The notes beneath the pieces were generated by a model. It did not search any database. It was not told the DNA's origin and worked only from the letters and a program-made list of their open reading frames with translations. The position numbers and the translations under genes were made by a program. Shown piece after piece: positions 42,633-51,460 of a stretch of DNA of 53,965 nucleotides (the stretch's first letter is position 1; every line of letters starts with the position of its first letter). This stretch comes from Bacteroidales bacterium (GTDB lineage: Bacteria; Bacteroidota; Bacteroidia; Bacteroidales; Prolixibacteraceae): the NCBI GenBank assembly GCA_012719495.1, contig JAAYAG010000133.1, positions 1 through 53,965 on the forward strand. Reading direction: 5' to 3'.

Positions 42633-43265
42633 TTACATATCATTTGTGGAAGTCCATACAACTGCATGTTGATCGGTTAGTAGGTATTCCAGTTTTATTT
42701 TTATGTCGACCCCGTGGTCAATAAAGCGGGCCTCGATATTGGAGTCGGGTGTTATTTTCTCAATAATTATTTGGGTTGAAAAATCGACATTGCAGTGGTT
42801 CATTGCTTTAAATATTGCTTCTTTGGTACACCAGCTTAAGATTTTGCCATATTCTAAGCCCGATTTTTCAATCAGCATTCGTTCGCTTTCTGAAAGGAAG
42901 CGCGAAGCGACTTTATCAATTGGTCGGGTAATTTCTTCTATGTCAATTCCGGTTAATTTGTTGTTTGATAGAAGTATGCCTGCCATTTTCCGTGAGTGGC
43001 TAATGCTTAGTTTGCTTGGGTGATTTTTTAAAAATGGTTTACCAGTTTCAGAATATTCAATTTGTGGTTTCATTTTCAGAGTTTCCTGAAGCAAACACCG
43101 TACGGCAAGCCACTCTCTTTTACGGCTTTCGTTTTTAAAACAACGGTATATCTGCAACTCGTCAGGCGAGAGGTTTACGTTATTCTCGAAGAAACTAACC
43201 GGCTCTGTTATAGTCCATAAAGCCAGTGTGTTGTTGCCTTTTTGTATGGTTGCAGAAAGGGGCAT
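42633..43265 (-). CDS. 4'-phosphopantetheinyl transferase superfamily protein
   Basis: 210 residues. The metal-binding GIDIE (D108, E110) and the WCTKEAIFKA motif (W145, K148, E149, K153) define the Sfp-like family. It transfers 4'-phosphopantetheine from CoA to carrier proteins. It starts one base after gldD, a conserved Bacteroidota neighbourhood, so it is the last gene of the mutY-ssb-gldE-gldD unit. Carrier-protein partner is unknown. Confidence 0.92.
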   Translation of the reverse strand: MPLSATIQKGNNTLALWTITEPVSFFENNVNLSPDELQIYRCFKNESRKREWLAVRCLLQETLKMKPQIEYSETGKPFLKNHPSKLSISHSRKMAGILLSNNKLTGIDIEEITRPIDKVASRFLSESERMLIEKSGLEYGKILSWCTKEAIFKAMNHCNVDFSTQIIIEKITPDSNIEARFIDHGVDIKIKLEYLLTDQHAVVWTSTNDM

Positions 43266-43841
43266 TTATTTCCAACTGAGGGTTTCTATCAGGCGAATCA
43301 TATCGGCTTCGAGAAAGTTGATTACAGGCTGAAGTGAGTCGTAATTCGGTATTTCTGAAATATACATCGAACCACGCAAAAAGTGCTCTACGCTATCGGT
43401 AAGGTAAAACTGCATCGGAGAAGCTGCGTTGCCTTTAATGCTGTACACCGTTCCATATACCTTGCGAACCGGGTTTTCGTAAATATCCTCTTCGATGGAT
43501 GAGGCTTTAATAGAGTGTTTATAAGCCAGTTCGCGCGAGTCTTCGGTGAGTTGGTCTAAGTTGTTTTCTACTTTTTTATACGACAAATGAAATTTTGCTT
43601 TGTTGGCCGGAATGATTATGTCAATCCAGTATGGCTCTTTATCTAAGGTGTCGGGTTCAATTTTTGCATAAACCGGAAACTCAAATGAGTAAGGGAAGTT
43701 AGCATCGAATAGTTGATATCCTTTTACAGGGAAATCGATTCGGAAATGCCCCCTGGGTTTTGGAGTGTATTTTTTTCCGCAGCCAGTTGCAAGGGCTAAC
43801 AGCATTGTAACTGCAAGTACGAAAGGTATTGAGTTTCTCAT
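43266..43841 (-). CDS. gldD: Gliding motility lipoprotein GldD
   Basis: 191 residues with a lipoprotein signal ending in LALATGC. The RGHFRIDFPVKGY segment and the PYSFEFP and EPYWIDIIIP strands match GldD, a lipoprotein needed for gliding and T9SS function in Flavobacterium. Many non-gliding Bacteroidota also carry it, so motility is not implied. It lies between gldE and the PPTase gene. Confidence 0.93.
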   Translation of the reverse strand: MRNSIPFVLAVTMLLALATGCGKKYTPKPRGHFRIDFPVKGYQLFDANFPYSFEFPVYAKIEPDTLDKEPYWIDIIIPANKAKFHLSYKKVENNLDQLTEDSRELAYKHSIKASSIEEDIYENPVRKVYGTVYSIKGNAASPMQFYLTDSVEHFLRGSMYISEIPNYDSLQPVINFLEADMIRLIETLSWK

Positions 43842-43910
43842 GGGTTGATTATTGAATAGAATAAGTTGTTGATGTTATAATATTATTGATCCTGATTTGT
43901 TATTGGTATT

Positions 43911-45230
43911 TTAAACATTGTTGAATACCACTTTAATTTTCTTTATCCGGCGTTTATCTAAGGCTTCGATAAAGAAATCGATATTTTCAAACGAAATTTT
44001 TTCGTTCAATTTTGGGAAGTTGCTTTTTATTTCGAGAAGCAGACCTGCCAGTGAGTCGGCTTCACCTTTTATTTCATCGAATAGATGGTCGTCGAGGTTA
44101 CAAACCCGGTAGAAGTCGTTCAACTGAGTTTTTCCGTCGAAAATATAAGTAAATTCATTGATTTTGGTGAAAAATGCATCTTCATCGTCGTCGAATTCAT
44201 CGGAGATGTCGCCTACTATCTCTTCCAGAATATCCTCAAGGGTTACTATTCCCGAGGTGCCTCCATATTCATCGACAACAATGGCCATGTGCACTTTGTT
44301 CTTTTGAAATTCTTTCAGTAAGTCATCTATTTTCTTGTTCTCAGGGATGTAATATGGTTGCCGCAAAAGCGATTGCCATTCTAGCGATTCAATGTTGTTG
44401 ATAAAGGGCAGGAGATCTTTAATGTATAGTATGCCTTCTACTTTATCGAATGTTTCAGCGTAAACCGGAATTCTTGAATATCCGGAATGATTGATTATTT
44501 CGATGATTTTTTCTGCAGGGGTTTCGATATTAATAGCCACCACGTCGATGCGAGGAGTCATAATCTGATACACATTGGTCGATCCGAATTTTACGATTCC
44601 CTCAAGGATACCATTGTCTTCCATGTTTTCCTCAGATGTGGTAAGTTCCAGCGCCTGGGATATTTCGTCGATAGAAAGGTTGCTTCCTTGTGACGTATTC
44701 CTATGGTTGCTAGTTACATGAACAAGAAAATAACTCAGCGGGTAAAATAGAATTGAAAGAAAATACACCGGGCGGGCCATGAAAGTGGCCATTTTCACCC
44801 GCATATTGTTGGCCGCCATTCTTGGCAGTATTTCTACAAAAAGCAATATAAACCCACTGATAATTAGGATTTGGATGATAAGGTTTGCTACAGTCAGATT
44901 GGAAAAAACAACAAGCGAAGAAAAAATGTAAGTTGCAAGAATTATTATTGTTACCCACGAGAATGTGTTGACAATGAAAAATGTTGTAAGCAACTTATCC
45001 GGAGCTGCTAGCAGGTTCCGGATAAGTTGGTGCGATTTTTTCTTCGAGCTGTTTACCATCGACCGTTCGGAAGGAGAGAGGGATAGAAAACTTACTTCGG
45101 CCCCTGAAATAAGCGATGAAAAAACGAATAACAGAAATAATGCAAGCAGGCCGAAAAATATTTCTGTGGTTACCGGATAAAAATTTACTAATGCGGTATT
45201 TGTTATACTCTCTGGTTCCAAAACAAACAA
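43911..45230 (-). CDS. gldE: Gliding-associated CNNM/CorC-like membrane protein GldE
   Basis: 439 residues from a probable TTG start 8 bases after ssb; no early ATG exists. Three to four N-terminal hydrophobic segments form a CNNM/DUF21 domain (about 20-190), followed by two CBS domains (about 215-340, with MTPRIDVVAI and VVDEYGGTSGIVT) and a CorC/HlyC C-terminal domain. The gene order ssb-gldE-gldD is the signature for GldE within this transporter family, whose other members handle Mg2+ or Co2+. Confidence 0.92.
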   Translation of the reverse strand: MFVLEPESITNTALVNFYPVTTEIFFGLLALFLLFVFSSLISGAEVSFLSLSPSERSMVNSSKKKSHQLIRNLLAAPDKLLTTFFIVNTFSWVTIIILATYIFSSLVVFSNLTVANLIIQILIISGFILLFVEILPRMAANNMRVKMATFMARPVYFLSILFYPLSYFLVHVTSNHRNTSQGSNLSIDEISQALELTTSEENMEDNGILEGIVKFGSTNVYQIMTPRIDVVAINIETPAEKIIEIINHSGYSRIPVYAETFDKVEGILYIKDLLPFINNIESLEWQSLLRQPYYIPENKKIDDLLKEFQKNKVHMAIVVDEYGGTSGIVTLEDILEEIVGDISDEFDDDEDAFFTKINEFTYIFDGKTQLNDFYRVCNLDDHLFDEIKGEADSLAGLLLEIKSNFPKLNEKISFENIDFFIEALDKRRIKKIKVVFNNV

Positions 45231-45238
45231 ATTAATTA

Positions 45239-45676
45239 TTAGAATGGTAAATCGTCGACTGAGTCGTTCGTGTCAAAATCGTTAGCTGTTTGTATATTTC
45301 CCGATGCAGGAAAGTCAGATTGCGATGGAGCAGATCCGTCGCCAGATTCTTTCTTGCCCAACAACTGGATTGTGTCGGCATAAATTTCGGTAATATACTT
45401 CTTTACGCCATCTTTATCGTCGTATGAGCGGGTTCTGATTCGCCCTTCAACGTAAATCTGACGGCCTTTCAAAATGTATTTTCCAGCAAATTCACCCAAG
45501 GCACGCCATGCAACAATGTTGTGCCATTCGGTACTGGTAACTTTTTCACCGCTTTTGGCAGTGTAGGTTTCACTGGTGGCAAGCGAAAAAGATGCAACTG
45601 CCACATTGTTGTCGAGATAACGAACTTCAGCATCTTTGCCTACGTTCCCAACTAAAATCACTTTATTAACTGACAT
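45239..45676 (-). CDS. ssb: Single-stranded DNA-binding protein
   Basis: 145 residues: an OB-fold (about 1-108, starting NKVILVGNVGKDAEVRYLD and including WHNIVAW), a flexible Ser/Gln-rich linker and the acidic tip DDLPF that docks repair and replication partners. It binds ssDNA as a tetramer. It lies between mutY and gldE on the same strand. Confidence 0.97.
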   Translation of the reverse strand: MSVNKVILVGNVGKDAEVRYLDNNVAVASFSLATSETYTAKSGEKVTSTEWHNIVAWRALGEFAGKYILKGRQIYVEGRIRTRSYDDKDGVKKYITEIYADTIQLLGKKESGDGSAPSQSDFPASGNIQTANDFDTNDSVDDLPF

Positions 45677-45775
45677 AGTTCGAGGTTTAAATTGTTAAAC
45701 AATATTTTAAAACTGCGAGAACGAAGTTATTAATTTAAATGTTCATTTTAAAAAAACTGTACGAAAAAGTGAATT

Positions 45776-46867
45776 TTAAATCCAGTTATCTTTTTTAGTA
45801 GCTCCAATTTCAAACTTGTTAGCTAAATAGTTGCCAATGATAATTGGTACAGGGAGGCTCAATACATGGTTGTATACAATGCTGAGGTAATATGTTTGCT
45901 CTAAGGGCTGTGTAATTTTTATATGGTAAAACCTTAAAATAATTTTTTGGTGGCTCAGCTGATGAATTATTTCTTCTGAAACATTTTCGAGGCAGATATC
46001 GCTCGTATTGAAAAGTTTTTTCCACTGTGGCGTTTGCATCAATTTGTCTATTTCATATCGGTCTGGCGTTTCAATAAGCGGGAAATCGTAAAGGTTTTCC
46101 CATATATCGCCCGATGTTCTTTTTTTGAACAACAAATATTCACCGTCGTCTACGACCAGATAATTAAAATGCCTGATTCTTACTGCTTTTTTAATGATTT
46201 TTAGTGGGTATTTTTCTATCGATGATAACTTGAAGGCCAGACAGCTGTTTTTCAATGGGCAAATTTCACAATTCGGTGAACGGGGAGTACATTGTAATGC
46301 ACCAAACTCCATAAGGGCCTGGTTAAAATCGCCGGGATTATCAGCCGGAATCATCGAATGGGCTATTTGTGTTATTTCTCCTTTCCCTTTTGAAGAGCTA
46401 GCCGGGGTATCGATGGTAAACAGGCGCGATATCACCCGGATGACGTTTCCGTCGACAGCCGGAACAGGTTCGTTAAACGCAATAGAGGCAATGGCGGCTG
46501 CAGTGTAGTCGCCAATCCCTTTAAGTTTTTTTATTTCTGAAAAGGTATTCGGGAATTGGCCTTGCATTTCGAATGCAACTTTCTTTGCTGTAACCCAAAG
46601 GTTCCGGGCTCGGGAATAGTACCCAAGTCCTTGCCACAGTTTCAGCACTTCGTCTTCACTTGCGTTGGCCAGCATGCTTATGTTCGGGAAGCGTTCTATA
46701 AATCGGTGGTAGTAATTAATTCCCTGATTAATTCGAGTTTGTTGAAAAATTACTTCTGCAATCCAGATCTCATACGGATTGTTTGACAACCTCCAGGGAA
46801 GGTCGCGCCGGTTTGTTTGATACCAGTTTAAGAGCGTCGAAGTGTAAAATTTAGTATCGATATCCAT
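45776..46867 (-). CDS. mutY: Adenine DNA glycosylase MutY
   Basis: 363 residues. Catalytic residues E38 (WIAEVIFQQT) and D139 (VDGNVIRV) are present, as are the helix-hairpin-helix LKGIGDYTAAAI and the [4Fe-4S] ligands C193-x6-C200-x2-C203-x5-C209. The C-terminal NUDIX-like domain recognises 8-oxoG. It removes adenine mispaired with 8-oxoguanine. It heads the operon running through ssb, gldE, gldD and the PPTase and is divergent from the HU gene. Confidence 0.96.
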   Translation of the reverse strand: MDIDTKFYTSTLLNWYQTNRRDLPWRLSNNPYEIWIAEVIFQQTRINQGINYYHRFIERFPNISMLANASEDEVLKLWQGLGYYSRARNLWVTAKKVAFEMQGQFPNTFSEIKKLKGIGDYTAAAIASIAFNEPVPAVDGNVIRVISRLFTIDTPASSSKGKGEITQIAHSMIPADNPGDFNQALMEFGALQCTPRSPNCEICPLKNSCLAFKLSSIEKYPLKIIKKAVRIRHFNYLVVDDGEYLLFKKRTSGDIWENLYDFPLIETPDRYEIDKLMQTPQWKKLFNTSDICLENVSEEIIHQLSHQKIILRFYHIKITQPLEQTYYLSIVYNHVLSLPVPIIIGNYLANKFEIGATKKDNWI

Positions 46868-47098
46868 GGTAACTAATAAGCATGAGGTGAATATTTTGAA
46901 TTTTCAATGTTTAAGTGTTTGTTTAATTTTTGTTTATGGATTTTTTATTTCAAATTTGCAATGAAATCAATTTTAGTGTATTCCAAAAGCATGTTTTGGC
47001 AAATCTGCGAAATAAAAGGTATTTCAGGCGCCATAGAGTAGTGCTTTTTCAATAAAAAATTGAACGTTAAACGATAAAACGAAAAAAAATTAGATTTG
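46868..47098. other. Divergent intergenic region between mutY and the HU gene
   Basis: Together with the HU promoter this gap is about 310 bases. It is AT-rich and should contain the mutY promoter on the minus strand, which I could not place. No RNA gene, repeat or extra reading frame is apparent. Confidence 0.4.
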
Positions 47099-47131
47099 TT
47101 TGGTTAATATTCTTGGAAAAAATTATCTTTG
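47099..47131 (+). promoter_or_regulatory. Promoter of the HU-rng unit
   Basis: TTTG (47099-47102), 21 bases, TATCTTTG (47124-47131); the ATG is at 47178. Confidence 0.7.
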
Positions 47132-47177
47132 CCAACCACTTCTAAAATAAATAGTTGATAATTAAATATTTTAAGCA

Positions 47178-47462
47178 ATGACAAAAGCAGATATTGTTAA
47201 CGAAATTTCAAAGAACACTGGAATTGAAAAAGTTACAGTTCAAAAAACTGTAGAAGCTTTTATGGAATCAGTTAAGGATTCATTAGTAGATGGTAACAAT
47301 GTTTACCTCAGAGGTTTTGGTAGTTTCATTGTAAAGAAAAGAGCAGAAAAAACTGCACGTAACATCTCGAAAAACACTACCATTATTATTCCTGAGCACA
47401 ATATCCCGGCATTTAAACCTGCTAAGACATTTGTGAATCACGTTAAAGACAAAGTAAAATAA
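47178..47462 (+). CDS. HU-family DNA-binding protein
   Basis: 94 residues. The N-terminal helical part (ADIVNEISKNTGIEKVTVQKTV) and the GSFIVKKRAEKTARNISKNT strand with its DNA-binding arm, then the IPAFKPAK end, match HU/IHF. It bends DNA and compacts the nucleoid as a dimer. It is probably cotranscribed with the 30-residue basic protein and rng downstream. Confidence 0.96.
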   Translation: MTKADIVNEISKNTGIEKVTVQKTVEAFMESVKDSLVDGNNVYLRGFGSFIVKKRAEKTARNISKNTTIIIPEHNIPAFKPAKTFVNHVKDKVK

Positions 47463-47470
47463 TTTGTAGT

Positions 47471-47563
47471 ATGCCTAGCGGAAAAAAAAGGAAAAGACAT
47501 AAGATGGCTACGCACAAGCGTAAAAAGAGATTAAGAAAGAATCGTCATAAGAAGAGAAAGTAA
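47471..47563 (+). CDS. 30-residue AURKAIP1/COX24-domain (mS38-like) basic protein
   Basis: A tiny frame: atg at 47471, stop at 47561-47563, product of 30 residues of which about two-thirds are Lys, Arg or His (MPSGKKRKRHKMATHKRKKR and a basic tail). The KRKRHKMATHKRKKR core matches the AURKAIP1/COX24 domain found in mitochondrial ribosomal protein mS38 and in short Bacteroidota proteins. It is probably a small-subunit ribosomal protein bound to rRNA. It starts 8 bases after the HU stop and is easy to miss in annotation. Confidence 0.88.
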   Translation: MPSGKKRKRHKMATHKRKKRLRKNRHKKRK

Positions 47564-47599
47564 TCTTTTTTGGCGTTGCCAGCTTATAAAAAAATTTAC

Positions 47600-47637
47600 G
47601 ATTAAACCTAAGGTGTACCTACAGCTTAGGTTTAATC
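47600..47637 (+). promoter_or_regulatory. 13-bp hairpin in the leader of rng
   Basis: GATTAAACCTAAG (47600-47612) and CTTAGGTTTAATC (47625-47637) pair perfectly around 12 bases. The following sequence has only a weak T tract, so it may be an RNase-processing or autoregulatory element rather than a simple terminator. Confidence 0.5.
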
Positions 47638-47696
47638 CTTTATATGAAAATGAGTTCTTTTACATAGTTATTAATTCTCCCTTTATTTGAAAAAAT

Positions 47697-49247
47697 GTGA
47701 GTAGCGAATTATTTATTGACGTAAGTCCCTCTGAGATCGTCATTGCACTGATCGAAGATAAGCATCTGGTTGAGTTAACCAGGGAGAAAAGCGGCGCCAA
47801 GTTCGCAGTCGGCGATATTTACCTCGGAAAAGTAAAGAAGATAATGCCCGGCCTGAATGCTGCTTTTGTTGATGTTGGTTTCGAGAAAGATGCTTTCTTA
47901 CATTACCTCGACATGGGACCGCAATTCGCTACTTTGAACAAGTTTGTTCAGAATGCTACATCTCGTAAAGGAAAGGTGAATGCCATGAACAAAATTCACC
48001 TTGATCCTGATATTGATAAAAATGGGAAAATAGTGAACCTTTTAAAACCAGGACAAATAATTCTTGTTCAGGTTGCCAAAGAGCCAATCTCAACGAAAGG
48101 TCCACGCTTAACATCCGAACTATCAATAGCAGGTCGAAATATGGTATTGGTTCCGTTTAGCGATAAGATTTCGGTTTCTCAAAAAATTCGTACTGTTGAG
48201 GAACGAAACCGCTTGAAAAAACTTATTCAAAGTATTAAACCACACAATTACGGAGTTATTATCAGAACGGCCTCTGAAGGAAAAATGGTGGCCGAACTCG
48301 ATCAGGAGTTACAACGTCTCGTCAGCAAGTGGGAATCAATCCTTCCCAAATTAAAAAGAGTTTCTCCCCCTGGCCTCGTGCTGGGAGAGCTCAGTCGCTC
48401 AACCGCTTTGCTGAGAGATATATACAGTCCTGATTTTGCAAATATAAACGTTAACGATTTTTCTGTTTTCGAAGAAGTAAGCGATTACATTGCGGGAATT
48501 GCACCCGAGAAAAAGAAAACCGTAAAACATTACGACAAAAGGCTCCCGATGTTCGAATATTTCGGAATCGATAAGCAAATCAAATCCATGTTCGGCAAAA
48601 CAGTCACGTTTCGAAATGGTGCTTATCTGATTATCGAACATACCGAAGCATTCCATGTAATTGATGTGAATAGCGGAAACCGTGCTAAAGCCGGTAATAA
48701 TCAGGAAACAAATGCTCTCGAAGTTAATCTGTCGGCTTGCGAAGAAATTGCACGGCAGTTACGTTTAAGGGACATGGGCGGAATTATCGTCATCGATTTC
48801 ATCGATATGCATGAAGTCGAAAACCGCCACAAAGTGTATTTAAAAATGAAAGAGGTCATGGCTGACGACCGTACGAAGCATCACATCCTTCCGTTAAGTA
48901 AGTTTTGTTTGATGCAGATTACAAGACAGCGCGTTCGCCCCGAAGAACATGTCGACACCTCCGAGGTGTGTCCACTTTGCCGGGGTACAGGAAAGATTAC
49001 TCCAACGATCCTATTTATCGACGAAATCGAAAACAAGATCGATTACATTTGCAGCGATTTGAACCACAAAAGAGTGGTCATCAAGGTTCATCCTTTCGTT
49101 GAAGCCTTCCTCAAAAAAGGCTTAATTTCGATTCTGCGCAGATGGCGTTGGAAATATCTGAAAAAAATTGAAGTTGCCAGCGACGAAAATATTTCTTTGC
49201 TCGAAGCACACTTTTTCGACGGCAACAACGAAGAAATTATCTTTTAA
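47697..49247 (+). CDS. rng: Ribonuclease G/E family endoribonuclease
   Basis: 516 residues from a GTG at 47697 (MSSELFIDVSPSE). An S1 domain lies at about 35-125 (GDIYLGKVKKIMPGLNAAFVD). The catalytic DNase I-like core holds FRNGAYLIIEHTEAFHVIDVNSGN and IVIDFIDMHE with the metal Asp residues, and the zinc link CPLCRGTGK follows near residue 425. It processes rRNA 5' ends and degrades mRNA. Length corresponds to RNase G rather than RNase E, with no long C-terminal scaffold. Confidence 0.94.
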   Translation: MSSELFIDVSPSEIVIALIEDKHLVELTREKSGAKFAVGDIYLGKVKKIMPGLNAAFVDVGFEKDAFLHYLDMGPQFATLNKFVQNATSRKGKVNAMNKIHLDPDIDKNGKIVNLLKPGQIILVQVAKEPISTKGPRLTSELSIAGRNMVLVPFSDKISVSQKIRTVEERNRLKKLIQSIKPHNYGVIIRTASEGKMVAELDQELQRLVSKWESILPKLKRVSPPGLVLGELSRSTALLRDIYSPDFANINVNDFSVFEEVSDYIAGIAPEKKKTVKHYDKRLPMFEYFGIDKQIKSMFGKTVTFRNGAYLIIEHTEAFHVIDVNSGNRAKAGNNQETNALEVNLSACEEIARQLRLRDMGGIIVIDFIDMHEVENRHKVYLKMKEVMADDRTKHHILPLSKFCLMQITRQRVRPEEHVDTSEVCPLCRGTGKITPTILFIDEIENKIDYICSDLNHKRVVIKVHPFVEAFLKKGLISILRRWRWKYLKKIEVASDENISLLEAHFFDGNNEEIIF

Positions 49248-49255
49248 AGAATGTT

Positions 49256-49281
49256 AAACCCCGCTTCGGCGGGGTTTTTTT
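49256..49281 (+). terminator. Terminator after rng
   Basis: AACCCCGC, TTCG, GCGGGGTT: an 8-bp stem with a UUCG tetraloop and a T run of seven. Confidence 0.95.
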
Positions 49282-49443
49282 GTGACTATAGTCACTGCTT
49301 CTAAAACTCTCACTCCCTTATTTTGTTATCTTTAATCCGAATTAGTTCGGCGATTATTTTTTTATTCCATTCAGTCAATTATTTGCCTGTTTGGCTTTTT
49401 GCCTTATTAATGGTATGTTTTATTCTTTAATACGAATTGTAAC

Positions 49444-51441
49444 ATGATGATAAAAAGAATTCTTCTGATTGCTGCACTCATACTGCTTGGTCAAATTGGT
49501 ATGGCTCAAGTGGTCAATCCTGTAAAATGGAGTTTCAGTAAAAAACAACTCTCGGACACCCAAGCCGAGCTTCAATTTAAAGCTGTTATCGAAAAAGGCT
49601 GGCACCTTTATTCCGATAAACTCCCCGAAGGTGGCCCAATTGCTACGTCGGTTAGCTATGACGACACTACACTATTTAAGCGTATTGGTAGCTTAGCTCC
49701 TTCTAAACCGCCCATTAAGGTATTCGATAAAACCTTTAACATGGAGCTTGAATATTTTGGCGATGAGGTTACTTTTATTCAGAAAATTGAGTTCGAAGCA
49801 CCGGTCTCAATTTCCGGGCATATTGAGTATATGAGCTGTAACGACGAGACTTGTACTCCTCCTACCGAAGCCGATTTCTCTTTTCAACTTGTAGCAAAAA
49901 AAGACAACAAAAGTGAAGTTCTGCCTGTAATCGAGAACGGTAAACCTGCATCGGGCACCGAGAACCGTGGGCTGATGCTTTTTTTCTTTTTTTCGTTCCT
50001 CGCCGGCTTGGCAGCCATTTTAACCCCATGCGTGTTCCCAATGATTCCGATGACGGTTTCGTTTTTCATGCACAGCAACAAATCAAAAGCCAAGGCTCGA
50101 TTTAATGCCATTGTTTATGGTATTTCTATCATTGCAATCTATACCATAATTGGCACACTGGTAGCCGTTCTTTTTGGCCCCGATGCAGCGAACTGGCTCA
50201 GCACCCATTGGTTGCCCAATATAATCTTTTTTGTCATTTTTATTGTGTTTGCCTTTTCTTTCTTTGGAATGTTTGAAATTGTACTTCCAAGCTGGATGGT
50301 AAACAAAGCCGATAAAGGAGCCGATCGCGGAGGTATTTCGGGGTCGTTCTTCATGGCGTTAACATTGGTACTGGTATCGTTCTCGTGTACCGGTCCTATT
50401 GTTGGTGCCATTTTGGTGGAGTCGGCAGGGGGACAGGTACTTAAGCCAATTATTGGGATGTTTGGTTTTGCCTTGGCTTTTGCGTTGCCGTTTACTTTGT
50501 TTGCCATTTTCCCGCAATGGCTAAGTAATCTCCCGAAGTCTGGCGGCTGGCTTAATTCGGTGAAAGTGGTGCTTGGCTTTATCGAACTGGCGTTAGGGCT
50601 CAAGTTCCTTAGCGTGGCCGACCAAACCTATCATTGGGGACTACTCGACCGTGAAGTTTATATTGCTATTTGGATCGTAATTTTCACGTTGATGGGAATC
50701 TATCTTATGGGTAAAATCAAGTTTGCCCACGACAGCGATGTGAAACACGTTTCGGTGCCACGGTTAATGATGAGCATCGTAACTTTCTCGTTTGTGGTTT
50801 ACCTTATTCCGGGCATGTTTGGTGCTCCGTTGAAAGCTATTTCAGGCTATCTTCCCCCAATGTCGACCCACGATTTCGACTTACATAAGATCATTCGAGA
50901 TGAAGTTTCGCTGGTAACACAAAGCAATGCAACTGCCTCGTTTGTCAATTCCAACGACGAAGATTGTGAAGAACCCAAGTATGCCGATTTGTTGCATTTG
51001 CCCCATGGCTTGAAAGGATATTTCGATTATGAGCAAGGATTGGCTTGTGCCCGTGCGCAGGGCAAACCGTTATTTATTGACTTCACGGGGCATGGATGCG
51101 TGAATTGCCGCGAAATGGAAGCTGCTGTGTGGAGCGACCCGCGTGTGTTGCAGCGCTTGAAGAACGATTTTGTAATTGTGGCCCTCTATGTTGACGATAA
51201 AACTACCTTGCCCGAGTCTGACTGGATTACATCGAAATACGATGGAAAAGTGAAAAAGACCATTGGAAAAAAATATGCCGATTTTCAAATTAGCCGTTTC
51301 GGGGTTAATGCCCAACCGTATTATGTGGTGCTCAACGATGCCGAAGAAATTTTGGTAAAGCCTAAAGCCCGCGACTTGAACCCTGATAATTTTGTCCGCT
51401 TTCTCGACGAAGCGCTTGCTGCATATAAAAAAGGGAAGTAA
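49444..51441 (+). CDS. dsbD: Thiol:disulfide interchange protein DsbD
   Basis: 665 residues with a signal peptide ending in IGMAQ. The N-terminal domain (to about 150) carries the Cys pair in MSCNDETCTPP. Eight hydrophobic segments follow (about 175-470) with the transmembrane Cys in TPCVFPM and FSCTGP. The C-terminal thioredoxin domain has GCVNCREME. It passes electrons from cytoplasmic thioredoxin across the inner membrane to periplasmic partners. The stop codon lies within the terminator hairpin shared with the next gene. Confidence 0.95.
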   Translation: MMIKRILLIAALILLGQIGMAQVVNPVKWSFSKKQLSDTQAELQFKAVIEKGWHLYSDKLPEGGPIATSVSYDDTTLFKRIGSLAPSKPPIKVFDKTFNMELEYFGDEVTFIQKIEFEAPVSISGHIEYMSCNDETCTPPTEADFSFQLVAKKDNKSEVLPVIENGKPASGTENRGLMLFFFFSFLAGLAAILTPCVFPMIPMTVSFFMHSNKSKAKARFNAIVYGISIIAIYTIIGTLVAVLFGPDAANWLSTHWLPNIIFFVIFIVFAFSFFGMFEIVLPSWMVNKADKGADRGGISGSFFMALTLVLVSFSCTGPIVGAILVESAGGQVLKPIIGMFGFALAFALPFTLFAIFPQWLSNLPKSGGWLNSVKVVLGFIELALGLKFLSVADQTYHWGLLDREVYIAIWIVIFTLMGIYLMGKIKFAHDSDVKHVSVPRLMMSIVTFSFVVYLIPGMFGAPLKAISGYLPPMSTHDFDLHKIIRDEVSLVTQSNATASFVNSNDEDCEEPKYADLLHLPHGLKGYFDYEQGLACARAQGKPLFIDFTGHGCVNCREMEAAVWSDPRVLQRLKNDFVIVALYVDDKTTLPESDWITSKYDGKVKKTIGKKYADFQISRFGVNAQPYYVVLNDAEEILVKPKARDLNPDNFVRFLDEALAAYKKGK

Positions 51442-51460
51442 TTGTACTTCCCTCTTATTT
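51427..51460. terminator. Bidirectional terminator overlapping the dsbD stop
   Basis: GGGAAGTA, ATTG, TACTTCCC: an 8-bp stem flanked by A and T runs between two convergent genes, including the dsbD stop codon. Confidence 0.7.
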
